Below, piece after piece: positions 43,711-52,467 of a stretch of 64,000 nt of DNA. Location of the stretch: contig CADAEH010000006.1 of NCBI GenBank assembly GCA_902786855.1, positions 1 to 64,000 on the forward strand. The letters run 5' to 3'. How positions within the stretch are numbered: position 1 is the first letter of the stretch; each line of letters opens with the position of its first letter. The notes beneath the pieces are model-generated. The model was not told the DNA's origin, made no database searches, and saw only the letters and a program-made list of their open reading frames with translations. A program made the translations under genes and the position numbers. Source of the DNA: an uncultured Eubacteriales bacterium. GTDB taxonomy: Bacteria > Bacillota > Clostridia > Peptostreptococcales > Anaerovoracaceae.

Positions 43711-44016
43711 TCAGTGCTTTCCTTTATATCTCGGTTCGCGCTTCATGATCAGAAATTTAGTGAGTTTTATGAGGACTATCACAAGGATAATAACCGCAGC
43801 GCCTGCCTCCAGATATTTTATGTTATCTATGATAGCTTTCTTGATCATTTCCGGATAGCTGAGTTCGCCTTCGTAATCATCTTCTTCCACTATGCCCATG
43901 GATTCTGAATGAGCATCGGCACCATAATCATCATCGTCTGCGAAAACTGCTGCCTGAGCGAACATCGTTAATATAAGCGCGAATATGAATGTGATGACAA
44001 AGACTCTTTTTTTCAT
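43711..44016 (-). CDS. Small secreted/membrane protein with C-terminal anchor
   Basis: A product of 101 residues. A signal peptide (MKKRVFVITFIFALILTMFA, cleavage near AVFADDD) is followed by an acidic stretch (DDDDYGADAHSESMGIVEED). A second hydrophobic helix (about 70-88) and a basic tail (MKREPRYKGKH) place the C-terminus inside the cell. No family was recognised. It is 12 bases after the GH25 lysozyme gene and last in that operon, so it may help localise or regulate that enzyme. Confidence 0.65.
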   Translation of the reverse strand: MKKRVFVITFIFALILTMFAQAAVFADDDDYGADAHSESMGIVEEDDYEGELSYPEMIKKAIIDNIKYLEAGAAVIILVIVLIKLTKFLIMKREPRYKGKH

Positions 44017-44028
44017 GATCTGCTGTCC

Positions 44029-45807
44029 TTATTGTACACTGTTGAGATATTTCTGAAGTGCCTTCATTGAGGACTTACCGAATTTTCCGTTAGCTTTTAC
44101 GCCAAGCCTCTTCTGGAGCGCCTTGGAAGTACCTTTGCCCCAGACTCCGTCAGCCTTTATTCCCAGCCATTTCTGAAGTGCCATAACAGTCGGATCCTTC
44201 CTGGCCTTTTTCACTTTCTTTACTGACTTGAAAGACTTGCAGTATTTATACTGGCTCTTTTTGACCGTGATCTTGCCTGTCTGCTTTACTCCGAGATATG
44301 CCTGCAGAGCTTTTACAGTACCCTTTCCGCCGATCCCGTCAACTTTCATGGCATTTGCCTTAGCAGCAGTGCCTGCGGTACTGACGTAAGCGCCTCTGTT
44401 TGCTTTGCAGATGTAATTGGCACCGGTGTTATTGATCGCGCTGCCGTTCACCGTGATATCCGCTGTTCCCTTAAGTGTGGAACCGCTGTATACTCCGACC
44501 ATCATGCCGGTAGCCACCACTGTTTTCTTGTCGACCTTCTTCCCGTAAGCATCTATGATCGCAAGAGAATGGGAATCCTTTTTTGCCTTGAGTTTTCCGA
44601 GCATGTCTCCGGCCTTGGTCCCGGCAGGAACATTCCTGACAAAAGAGCCGTATGAATTGCTGCCGATGCTGTACTTACCGCCGTTGGTATTGGCTATACC
44701 GGCTGAAGACAGTCCTATGTGACCGATAAAACCGCTTCCTATCGTGACAGGTACAAGTGCATATCCGCCGTACTTCCCTATGCCCTTGACATAAGCGTAT
44801 GCAGCAGCGCCCTTGTTGATATTGTTGATGCCGCCGACTACGTAGTCTGTTCCCTCCTTGAGGAGCGTGCTTCCGGCATAGATCTCAAGTGTCGGCCTTA
44901 CCGGGTTGCCTGTGTAGTTGAGATTGGTATTGCCGTAGATAGTTGTGATCGGCGAGCCATTGGCCTTCCTGTTCAGATACCAGAAATCCGCGTCTGTAGA
45001 ACCTATCTTATTGGTGGAGTAATACAGGATGCCATTGACATGAGCCGTACTTGTGTACTGCCACTTGGTGTAATTGCACGGTGACTGGTTCATGTTGTAG
45101 TACTGCGCACACCAGAGATCGATGTCCGGTGCAAGACCAACTCCGTTGTTAAGATAGCTCTTGAAGAAATTAGTGTTAGCATAAACTCCAGGATCATATC
45201 CGTTTGCTCTGACAACATTGGCGAATGCATTGACGGCCTCGATGGCTTTTGCTTTTGTCAGGCCGTAAAGTCTGCCCTTGTTCTTGCCGCTTGACCTGCC
45301 TGCGAACTCATAGTCCATGTAGAGTGGGAGCTCGAGATCCTTAGGTCCGATGCCGAGAGCTTTGAGACGGTTTATCGCATACTGCGCTTCCTTCTCAGCT
45401 TCTGCTGCGTTCTTGGCCTGTGAGAAAACATAGACGCCTCTCATGACTCCGGCAGCACGGGCTTTCGTGAAGTGTGTAGCGAACTTGCTGTCAACGTTAA
45501 GGGATCCGTTTCCGTATGTTGTGTATGTGACTCTCATGATGGCGTAGTCACACTGATTCCTCTTGGCTTTATTCCAGTCACTCGACATGGACTGGAAGTA
45601 TGAAACGTCGACACCGTGGACTATCAGATTGCCGTCAAATCTTCCGTTGTGCTGATATGAAGATTTTGTATTGGCAAATGGAGATTTAGAGCTGGATACA
45701 GCAAACGCCGGATCTGCAGCTCCTGCAAGACCTGTTACAAGACAGACTGTCAGAACCAGCACTATCATATGTACGGATAATTTTGAAACTTTCTTCGATA
45801 TGCTCAT
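44029..45807 (-). CDS. Secreted GH25 lysozyme with peptidoglycan-binding repeats
   Basis: The start MSISKKVSKLSVHMIVLVLT (45805-45807) has AGAGGA upstream. The product is 592 residues. A signal peptide (about 1-37) is followed by a GH25 muramidase domain at about 62-265: IVHGVDVSYFQ with D67, and LPLYMDYEFAG with D165 and E167 as catalytic carboxylates. Next come a repeat domain of about 60 residues resembling an MBG/Ig-like unit (NPVRPTLEIYAGSTLLKEGT), an SH3-like stretch (about 375-465), and peptidoglycan-binding type-1 repeats to the end (ADGVWGKGTSKALQKRLG, ANGKFGKSSMKALQKYL). It cuts the glycan strands of peptidoglycan. It lies between a CobW-type GTPase gene and a small membrane protein gene in one operon. 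Confidence 0.9.
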   Translation of the reverse strand: MSISKKVSKLSVHMIVLVLTVCLVTGLAGAADPAFAVSSSKSPFANTKSSYQHNGRFDGNLIVHGVDVSYFQSMSSDWNKAKRNQCDYAIMRVTYTTYGNGSLNVDSKFATHFTKARAAGVMRGVYVFSQAKNAAEAEKEAQYAINRLKALGIGPKDLELPLYMDYEFAGRSSGKNKGRLYGLTKAKAIEAVNAFANVVRANGYDPGVYANTNFFKSYLNNGVGLAPDIDLWCAQYYNMNQSPCNYTKWQYTSTAHVNGILYYSTNKIGSTDADFWYLNRKANGSPITTIYGNTNLNYTGNPVRPTLEIYAGSTLLKEGTDYVVGGINNINKGAAAYAYVKGIGKYGGYALVPVTIGSGFIGHIGLSSAGIANTNGGKYSIGSNSYGSFVRNVPAGTKAGDMLGKLKAKKDSHSLAIIDAYGKKVDKKTVVATGMMVGVYSGSTLKGTADITVNGSAINNTGANYICKANRGAYVSTAGTAAKANAMKVDGIGGKGTVKALQAYLGVKQTGKITVKKSQYKYCKSFKSVKKVKKARKDPTVMALQKWLGIKADGVWGKGTSKALQKRLGVKANGKFGKSSMKALQKYLNSVQ

Positions 45808-45830
45808 TGCGTATCCTCTCTTTTCCACTA

Positions 45831-46772
45831 TCAGAATGTTGCGACCTCAGGATTGCAGGATTCGCATCTTTCCAGTTTCCTGATATACAGGACCGGTCCC
45901 TTTTCCTGATACGCTTCTGCGTACTCCACTCTGACCTTTGCAGTGATCTCCACCCAATCGCCTACTCTCAGTTTTTCATGGCCTGAGTAGTAGGCCAGAA
46001 GTCCTGCGAACTGTATGTCTGCTTCGCAGCATGTCATTACGTGTCTTCCGAATGCGAACTGCCCTTCAGGGAGCTCCTCGGAGAGCGCTACGCGGCCTTT
46101 TATCACAAAAGTCTTGCCGTCGTAGTCATCTTCGTTCTCATTTATATCTCTGTACCACTCAGCATACCATTCGTCTTCGATCTTGATCCTGGACTGGCTC
46201 ATATCGTATGGCAGAGGATCCTGGATGTCGTCAGGCTCGATGTCATCAGGTCCGTATTCGTATACGATGAGATTGCGCCTGTTGGCTATCCTTACCTCTT
46301 TGTGGAACGGCATTTTGTCGAAGCCCTTCTCGCACCGGTTGAATACGACCATATCTGCAGTCTGCATCTTGTTGAAACAGAGCTGTCGCATATTGCGGTT
46401 ATACATCATGAAGGTCCCGGCATCGAAGAGTGCCATTTCCTGCTGGATGAGCCAGTTCCTTGGCATCGCCATGAAGAGTTTCTGGTTCTCCCACATGCCG
46501 TTGTATTCCACGACTACCCTGTCATAACCACCTTTTGCCGCGATCGCCCGGAGGTTGGCCTCATTCAGTTCCTCCTCAGATCTGATATGCTCGACTCTGA
46601 CTCCCGGGCCGACAAACTTCTCCGGCTCGTAAGCGATCTCGCCTCTCTCACATATAAGGAGAAGTGTCCTTCCGTCATCACCGAACTCGTGGTTTTCGAG
46701 AGTTTCTTTTATGAAAGTCGTTTTACCGGATCCGAGGAAGCCGGTAAAAAGATATACGGGTTTATCGTTCAT
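45831..46772 (-). CDS. CobW-type G3E GTPase fused to a DUF1980/TIGR03943-like C-terminal domain
   Basis: A product of 313 residues. VYLFTGFLGSGKTTFI (Walker A, 11-19) and ADMVVFNRCEKGFDKM (the guanine-specificity loop, N-K replaced by N-R) give a CobW-like GTPase of about 190 residues. The CxCC metal motif found in typical CobW/ZNG1 proteins is missing (LLLICERGEIAY at that place). Residues about 215-313 (FVIKGRVALSEELPEGQFAF, MTCCEADIQFAGLLAYY, GPVLYIRKLERCESC) match the OB-like C-terminal domain of TIGR03943/DUF1980 proteins, which are often linked to CobW genes. A metal insertion or sensing role at the envelope is likely. It lies between a second CobW gene and the GH25 gene. Confidence 0.8.
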   Translation of the reverse strand: MNDKPVYLFTGFLGSGKTTFIKETLENHEFGDDGRTLLLICERGEIAYEPEKFVGPGVRVEHIRSEEELNEANLRAIAAKGGYDRVVVEYNGMWENQKLFMAMPRNWLIQQEMALFDAGTFMMYNRNMRQLCFNKMQTADMVVFNRCEKGFDKMPFHKEVRIANRRNLIVYEYGPDDIEPDDIQDPLPYDMSQSRIKIEDEWYAEWYRDINENEDDYDGKTFVIKGRVALSEELPEGQFAFGRHVMTCCEADIQFAGLLAYYSGHEKLRVGDWVEITAKVRVEYAEAYQEKGPVLYIRKLERCESCNPEVATF

Positions 46773-46802
46773 TAGTAATTACACTTTCTGATTGCCTGAT
46801 CA

Positions 46803-47999
46803 CTATGCTAATTTAAACAGCTTGTTGATCTTATCTTTCTTGAGGCTGGTGCCGATAACTACTATCATCCCTGTAGCCTCTGCCGCAGTCTCTCTGATCT
46901 CGCCCTCACCAGGCACGTAGTCGAATTCGAGCCATCCGCCATCGGCATTCTCTACGATGCCCTTTGCTCTGAGTACTTCGCCGCACTCATCAAGGCTGTC
47001 GATGATCTCTTCGAGCTCTGCCTTTGAATACTTGTTGCTTGTATGTGTTCCGACCTCATCAAATACTTCATCAGCATCATGTCCATGGTGGTGATGATGA
47101 TGGTGGTGGTGATGGTGTTCATGCTCGTCGTCATCGTGATCGTGATCATGGTGGTGATGATGCTCATGCTCGTCATCATCGTCGTCGTGATCGTGATCAT
47201 GGTGGTGATGATGCTCGTGCTCTTCGTCATCGTCATCATGATGATGGTGGTGGTGATGATGCTCGTGCTCGTCATCATCATCGTGATCATGGTGATGGTG
47301 ATGACCGCATCCGCAGCTGTCATCGTCACACTCATGCTCATGCCCATGTGCGGCAAGCTCTTCGTAAGCCTCTTCTCTGAGCTTATCGAGCTCTGCATTC
47401 AGCGTCTTCTTCGACTCCATCACCTCGAGGATCTTCGCTCCGCTGAGCTGATCCCAGTCGGTAGTAACTATCGTCGCTTCAGGATTGAGCTCTCTTATGG
47501 ACTTAGCTATCCTGTCGAGCTCCTCCCCGCTCATACCCTGCTGGTGTGAAAGGAAGATGGAGCTTGCGTGCTCGACCTGGTTGCGGTAGAACTCACCGAA
47601 GTTCTCCATATACATATCGTATCTCTTAGCGTCAACGACTGTTGTGAATCCATTGAGTTGTATTTTGTCATTCTTAAGATCCTGGACGGCGATGATGACA
47701 TCTGACAGTTTTCCGACTCCGGAAGGCTCGATCAGTATCCTGTCAGGATCGTACTTCTCTATTACCTCATTCAGTGCCTTGCCGAAATCCCCTACCAGTG
47801 TGCAGCATATGCAGCCGGCCACCATCTCATTGATCTTGATGCCTGATTCCCTCAGGAATCCTGTATCGACTCCGATCTCGCCGAACTCATTCTCGATGAG
47901 GACGATGTTCTTGTTCTCATAGCCCTCTGAGATCAGCTTCTTGATGAGAGTTGTTTTGCCTGCTCCGAGAAATCCGGAGAAAATATCGACTTTTGTCAT
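46803..47999 (-). CDS. CobW/ZNG1-type metallochaperone GTPase with an extreme His/Asp/Glu insert
   Basis: The start MTKVDIFSGFLGAGKTTLIK (47997-47999) is chosen because it begins the fold and AAAGAGG lies upstream; the frame to 48173 is excessive. The product is 398 residues. Walker A is at 9-17, EN-E-F-G at about 36-40 and the metal site GCICCTL (C63, C65, C66). Residues about 217-330 are a low-complexity insert made almost only of His, Asp and Glu, including CDDDSCGCGHHHH and long H-runs. The CobW C-terminal domain follows to 398 (ALRAKGIV-type strand ECGEVLRAKGIVENADGGWL). COG0523 proteins deliver Zn, Co or Ni; the insert is expected to bind or store many metal ions. Confidence 0.9.
   Translation of the reverse strand: MTKVDIFSGFLGAGKTTLIKKLISEGYENKNIVLIENEFGEIGVDTGFLRESGIKINEMVAGCICCTLVGDFGKALNEVIEKYDPDRILIEPSGVGKLSDVIIAVQDLKNDKIQLNGFTTVVDAKRYDMYMENFGEFYRNQVEHASSIFLSHQQGMSGEELDRIAKSIRELNPEATIVTTDWDQLSGAKILEVMESKKTLNAELDKLREEAYEELAAHGHEHECDDDSCGCGHHHHHDHDDDDEHEHHHHHHHHDDDDEEHEHHHHHDHDHDDDDDEHEHHHHHDHDHDDDEHEHHHHHHHHHHHGHDADEVFDEVGTHTSNKYSKAELEEIIDSLDECGEVLRAKGIVENADGGWLEFDYVPGEGEIRETAAEATGMIVVIGTSLKKDKINKLFKLA
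47086..47343 (-). repeat. Imperfect tandem repeat encoding His/Asp/Glu tract
   Basis: Runs of CAT/CAC and GAT/GAC/GAG codons (seen as ATGATGGTGGTG-like and TCGTCATCATC-like blocks on the plus strand) recur as roughly 50-75-base units E-H-E-H5-D-H-D-H-D4. The repeat lies wholly inside the CobW gene and stays in frame. Confidence 0.8.
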
Positions 48000-48229
48000 G
48001 TCGCTTTGCCTCTTTTCTGTAGATATAGATATATTAGTGTATGGTACATGTTGCACTATAACACCACAGCGGTTTTGAGTAAAGCATCCTTTACAATTAT
48101 TCAGCAATAAACCAGATAACCGGCAATCAATCGTATATGCAAGACATACGGCAGTTATCATCAGCTCAATCATATTCGCTGCGGTAACAGCAGTGTTTCA
48201 TCTTCTCCTTCGATATGACCACAAACAGA

Positions 48230-48258
48230 TTGCGATAGTTTACTTGGCAAATTATAAT
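48230..48258 (+). promoter_or_regulatory. Promoter of the large surface protein gene
   Basis: TTGCGA (48230-48235), 17 bases, TATAAT (48253-48258). Start of transcription near 48265, about 85 bases before the start codon, which has AGGAGG. Confidence 0.7.
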
Positions 48259-48351
48259 ATTCATATAGTTTTTTATATTAAGCTTTTGCTGATATAAATT
48301 AAAAAAAGTCGTTTTCTAATAAAGTAAAGCTTTTGCTATCAGGAGGAAATC

Positions 48352-51300
48352 ATGGAGAAAGGAAACCCCTTCAAATCCAGACTGACTACTTTGTTTGTAG
48401 CGTTCGCTTTTGTCATCATCGGGACTCTTGCGTTGACATTAATGTACACGGAAGCAGCTTTCGCAGCCGGGGATGACGCAACGAACTATGATTATGATGC
48501 CGTTGCCTCAGCGGCTGAACTGGAGACCATGCCCGGTGTTTACAGGGTCCGGGTTGACATGAACAGCGGAGCTGATCCGCAAACCATCGGCATCCCAACC
48601 GTTGCTAAACAGAATCTGGTCAATGCGGCGACCAAAGAAATGCCTGCGATCATCATGGGTGCAGCGGTGAACTATGAAGTAAGGACCGGCGCGATCGACT
48701 TCACACCGATCGACGGTGCCGAGCTTGTTGCTCCTTACAGTTATTTCCGTTATAAATATATGGAAAAAGAAGAAAAGGATCCTGACGGCACTACAAGAAC
48801 GATCAGAACGCTCACAGGATTTGACGGATCCTATTACATCGTTCGTGTAGATATCAGCCAGATCATAGCTGATGCGCAGGCGAAGGCCGAGGCTGCAGGC
48901 ACCACCCTTGACGGTAAATATCTTCATGTAAGACAGGAAAATAACAAGGCACTGCTGGTGGCTACGGGTATGGAAAACAATGCATATGTATGGGCAGATA
49001 CCAGTCAGACCAACAACAAGGGTGGCTGCAAAGCGGCGGCTTACCCTCTTGCAAACAATGCTGAAGCAATGCTGGATACAACCGGCAGTGATAATCAGAC
49101 GCCTTATCTGGATGTGATCCTCATGTCCTCCGCAAAGAACGTTGCAGGCGCTGACGCCGGCGGAGAAGCTGCACCAGTCTCCAACGTGGATCTTACTTTC
49201 TACGTGGACGACACTTTTGACTATAAGCCTTGGCTGCATGCACTTGATCCTAACAACATGCCGACCTTCCCTTATACAATACAGGATGATGAAGGTAACG
49301 ATGTTTCTTTCGAGACTGAAGCAGATTACAATCAGGCTCTGACGACTAAGTTCTTCAACGAAGAAAATGCAATATCCGAGAACAGCGCTTCCAAGTATCG
49401 TCTCATGGGCGAAGATCTGGAGATCGATGTAGGTATTGATCTCAATGATTCCTCATCCGGAGATGGCGCAGAATCCGGTATCAAATGGATAGAAGAAAAC
49501 ATGGACTTCTGGTCCATGGAAAAGGCAATTGCCAATGATAATTACGACAACCACACTATTATCATGATCTGTGAGGTCCCTGTGCTGAATGCATTATCCA
49601 TTACGGGGACAAATGAACGCTCAGTCATTCTGGATGTTAACAGTTTTGATATTCAGATCGCCAACAACGTGGAAGAGGGGAAAGCAGGACTGACGATCGG
49701 AAATAATGCGTCTCTGCGAATCAAAGACAGGTCCAATACCGCCGGCGCTGAACTGGCTATCGGAAACAACGCCACCATGATCATCGAAAGCGGCGGTACC
49801 ATGATCATCGACAAGACCTGCACAACAGAAGCAGAGTTTGACGCCGCATCCACAGTGGATCCTTCCACAGACCCTGCGACCTATATGAGCGGCGAGATCA
49901 CGATCAAGGACGGCGGAAAGCTTGTCAATTACGGCGTGATCAACATCGAAGGTACAGAAGGTAAGCCTCTCGATCCGAGCCAGGTGGATCCAATCATCAG
50001 AGACAAGCAATGTGCGGATATTCTGGTAGAATACGGTGGATTGCTGGATAACTATGGCTGTCTCTCACTGAAAGGTACTCTTCATCTTCTCGGACAACTG
50101 AATAACTATGGCAGATTTGATGACATTCTGAGAGCCTACGACCCGGACAAGAATCTCATCGATTATCACCGTGGGATCCAGGTGACATGGAAGGATGATG
50201 TCACACAGGAAGGCGTAGTGCCTGGTATCCTGAATGTGGGTATCGATTCAGAAGGCAAAATAGAAAACAGAGCTGTTCTTAACAACTATGGTGATATCGT
50301 TCTGGTACCGGGAACCTTCAACCTGTACGGAACATTAAACAATGAAAAGCATCCTGATGAAACAGTTGATTATGCGGGACATCTGTACTTATGCATTGTA
50401 GATGAGGCTATAATCCCGATTGTCGACCCTAACGATCCGACTGTAGTAGAGAAGCGTATAAAAGTTGATCCTCCTAAAGAGAGCGTATTCAATCAGGCTA
50501 ACGGCATCGTCAACAATAACGGTGTGATAGACAGTGCCAGAGTCGAGCTTCTCCACAATGGAATCCTCGGAAATCTGATCCCGTCCGAGCAGGAAATAAC
50601 CAACGCAACACAGGCGATCGCCGATGCACAGACTGCAGTAACCGAAGCGCAGGCTGCAATGGATGCATTGCTCGCACAGGACAATCCTTCCAAAGAAGAG
50701 ATCCAGGCAGCTTACGATAAAGTCGTAAAAGCGCAGAATGCTCTGGTAGAGGCAAAGCAGCGGCTTTCAACAGCAGAAAAGGCGAAAGCACAGGCACAGC
50801 TCGCAGAGCTTGAAGGAAAGGTCTCTGAACTGACAAGCGAACTTGCCGAAGTATCGGTAGTCGACATCTCCAACTACGCAGCAACATTGGAAAAGACATC
50901 CTATGCGTATACCGGAAGCGAGATCAGACCTGCTGTGACAGTTTCCGGTCTGACAGCAGAGGATTATACAGTAACGTATTCAAACAATAAAGAGGTCGGC
51001 ACAGGAACAGTTACCATTGAAGGAAAAGAGGACAGGAACTTCAAGGGCAAGATCGTGGTAACTTTCCAGATTACCAAGAAATCTAATCCTTCAAAAGCTG
51101 CTGACCCTGCAGCACCGGGTACTGTTCACGTAGTTGCAGGAAATTCTGTACAGATCATCACCCCTGCATCCGGCAGCGCTTCAGGCACAGTAGCTTTCGT
51201 AAAAGGCAACAACAAAAAGACTGTCTCAGTTCCTGCTACTGTAACCATTAATGGCAAAAATTACGATGTCGTCAAGATCAATGCCGGTGCTTTCAAAGGA

Positions 51301-51495
51301 TCTAAGACAACGAAGCTGATCGTCAGATCCAAGAAGCTTACTAAAGCCAGCGTCAAAGGATCCCTCAAGGGTTCAAAGATCAAGACCGTTCAGGTCAAGG
51401 TCGGAAAGAAAAAGGAGAATAAAAAATACGTCAAGAAGTATAAGAAGATCTTCACCAAAAAGAACGCCGGTAAAAAGGTAAAAGTAAAGCGTTGA
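48352..51495 (+). CDS. Large secreted surface protein with beta-repeat body, coiled coil and basic C-terminus
   Basis: A product of 1047 residues with AGGAGGAAATC before the ATG. A signal peptide (about 1-38, ending AAFAAGDD) is followed by an N-terminal region about 40-400 without a recognised family. Residues about 420-760 are repeats of Asn/Gly-rich strands (GKLVNYGVINIEG, GLLDNYGCLSLKG, GQLNNYGRFDD, AVLNNYGDIVLVPG), as in a beta-solenoid. An Ala/Gln/Glu-rich coiled coil spans about 765-845, then an Ig-like segment (SYAYTGSEIRPAVTVSGL) and a Lys-rich beta-helical tail from about 920 (GAFKGSKTTKLIVRSKKLTK). There is no LPxTG, so attachment is probably by charge to the wall. An adhesin or S-layer-like role is inferred. 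Confidence 0.75.
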   Translation: MEKGNPFKSRLTTLFVAFAFVIIGTLALTLMYTEAAFAAGDDATNYDYDAVASAAELETMPGVYRVRVDMNSGADPQTIGIPTVAKQNLVNAATKEMPAIIMGAAVNYEVRTGAIDFTPIDGAELVAPYSYFRYKYMEKEEKDPDGTTRTIRTLTGFDGSYYIVRVDISQIIADAQAKAEAAGTTLDGKYLHVRQENNKALLVATGMENNAYVWADTSQTNNKGGCKAAAYPLANNAEAMLDTTGSDNQTPYLDVILMSSAKNVAGADAGGEAAPVSNVDLTFYVDDTFDYKPWLHALDPNNMPTFPYTIQDDEGNDVSFETEADYNQALTTKFFNEENAISENSASKYRLMGEDLEIDVGIDLNDSSSGDGAESGIKWIEENMDFWSMEKAIANDNYDNHTIIMICEVPVLNALSITGTNERSVILDVNSFDIQIANNVEEGKAGLTIGNNASLRIKDRSNTAGAELAIGNNATMIIESGGTMIIDKTCTTEAEFDAASTVDPSTDPATYMSGEITIKDGGKLVNYGVINIEGTEGKPLDPSQVDPIIRDKQCADILVEYGGLLDNYGCLSLKGTLHLLGQLNNYGRFDDILRAYDPDKNLIDYHRGIQVTWKDDVTQEGVVPGILNVGIDSEGKIENRAVLNNYGDIVLVPGTFNLYGTLNNEKHPDETVDYAGHLYLCIVDEAIIPIVDPNDPTVVEKRIKVDPPKESVFNQANGIVNNNGVIDSARVELLHNGILGNLIPSEQEITNATQAIADAQTAVTEAQAAMDALLAQDNPSKEEIQAAYDKVVKAQNALVEAKQRLSTAEKAKAQAQLAELEGKVSELTSELAEVSVVDISNYAATLEKTSYAYTGSEIRPAVTVSGLTAEDYTVTYSNNKEVGTGTVTIEGKEDRNFKGKIVVTFQITKKSNPSKAADPAAPGTVHVVAGNSVQIITPASGSASGTVAFVKGNNKKTVSVPATVTINGKNYDVVKINAGAFKGSKTTKLIVRSKKLTKASVKGSLKGSKIKTVQVKVGKKKENKKYVKKYKKIFTKKNAGKKVKVKR

Positions 51496-51546
51496 TCCGA
51501 TCGTTGATCAAGAGAACATCAAAGGCATACAAGTTAAAAGATGAGG

Positions 51547-51577
51547 TGACCCCCAAAAGTCTAACTTTTGGGGGTCA
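51547..51577 (+). terminator. Terminator of the large surface protein gene
   Basis: TGACCCCCAAAAGT pairs perfectly with ACTTTTGGGGGTCA over 14 bp with a three-base loop, then TTT. Because of symmetry it may also serve the convergent gene at 51632-52315. Confidence 0.85.
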
Positions 51578-51631
51578 TTTCAGTCCCGGTCCTTACATAT
51601 TTCCACTTTCAGCGGTTAAATGCAGGTACTG

Positions 51632-52315
51632 TTATTTATTCACACGCATGAAGTGGGCATATGATTTGTTCTTAGCGCTGTAGAGGCCCTTGGCCTGGGA
51701 GTATGGAATCTCACCATCCCAGAAAGCATCCATGATCTTAAGGCTGGAATGTCCTCCAACACCGATCGCCAGATTCGTATAGGTCGCCGGATAAGTAATT
51801 TTGACAGTTGCCTTATTCTTCTTCGTATACCAGATATAACCTGCCTTACTCTTCTTCGTAGTTTTTTTCAGAAATTTCCATTGTGACTCCACTGTTACAT
51901 TCTTATCATTCGCTACTTCCAGATTTTGTCCGGTCTGATAGTCGACAACAGCGTAATAAAAATCTCCTCCGAAAGAGCCGTATGTGTCGAGTCTCGTGAG
52001 CATTTTCTTCATCTGTTTTTTATTCGGATTGATTTTTCTATTGAATGTCAGTGTGAAAGTACATTCTTTAAAACCCGGCTGGGCAGAATTTTTGACCTTG
52101 AAATTAGTCATTTTGACTGTGTGCTGCTTCACTCCCAGACCAGCCCACTTTGTCTTGAATTTCAGGGTTTTATTGTTCTTCAGATCCCACTTCACATTGG
52201 CCTTCTTGAGATCCGGCTGAGTATCCGCATTTACAGGCAGAGCAAATGCGAAGCTCGTCAGAAGCATCACCATTGCGAGTACCACAGCAAGTCTTTTAGT
52301 AATCTTTTGAATCAT
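51632..52315 (-). CDS. Small secreted basic protein of unknown function
   Basis: A product of 227 residues with AGGAGGAAAG before the ATG. A signal peptide (about 1-31, ending LPVNADTQ) is followed by a Lys-rich mature protein with alternating strands (NKTLKFKTKWAGLGVKQHTV, CTFTLTFNRKINPNKKQM, ATVKITYPATYTNLAIGVGG). Only one cysteine and no catalytic motif were seen. It is convergent with the 1047-residue surface protein, whose C-terminus has similar Lys-rich strands, so both may bind the same wall polymer. No family was recognised. Confidence 0.65.
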   Translation of the reverse strand: MIQKITKRLAVVLAMVMLLTSFAFALPVNADTQPDLKKANVKWDLKNNKTLKFKTKWAGLGVKQHTVKMTNFKVKNSAQPGFKECTFTLTFNRKINPNKKQMKKMLTRLDTYGSFGGDFYYAVVDYQTGQNLEVANDKNVTVESQWKFLKKTTKKSKAGYIWYTKKNKATVKITYPATYTNLAIGVGGHSSLKIMDAFWDGEIPYSQAKGLYSAKNKSYAHFMRVNK

Positions 52316-52467
52316 AACATCTTTCCTCCTAAATCATTAATGCAAAAGCATCGTCTTAAGTTAATCTTATCATACTTTTTTGCTGCTAATACCCACTGCG
52401 TCAAAAAATGCAGACGCAGACATAATTCCCGGTCGAGCAAACTCAGCGACAGGCCCTTGATTCTTTG

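Noticed and set aside
47024-47549. Several long overlapping frames on both strands inside the CobW gene
   Set aside because: They are by-products of the CAT/GAT codon repeat; only the minus-strand frame has the CobW domains on both sides.
46803-48173. Longer start for the His-rich CobW protein at 48173
   Set aside because: The extra residues are not CobW-like; MTKVDIFSGFLG at 47999 begins the domain with a proper ribosome binding site.
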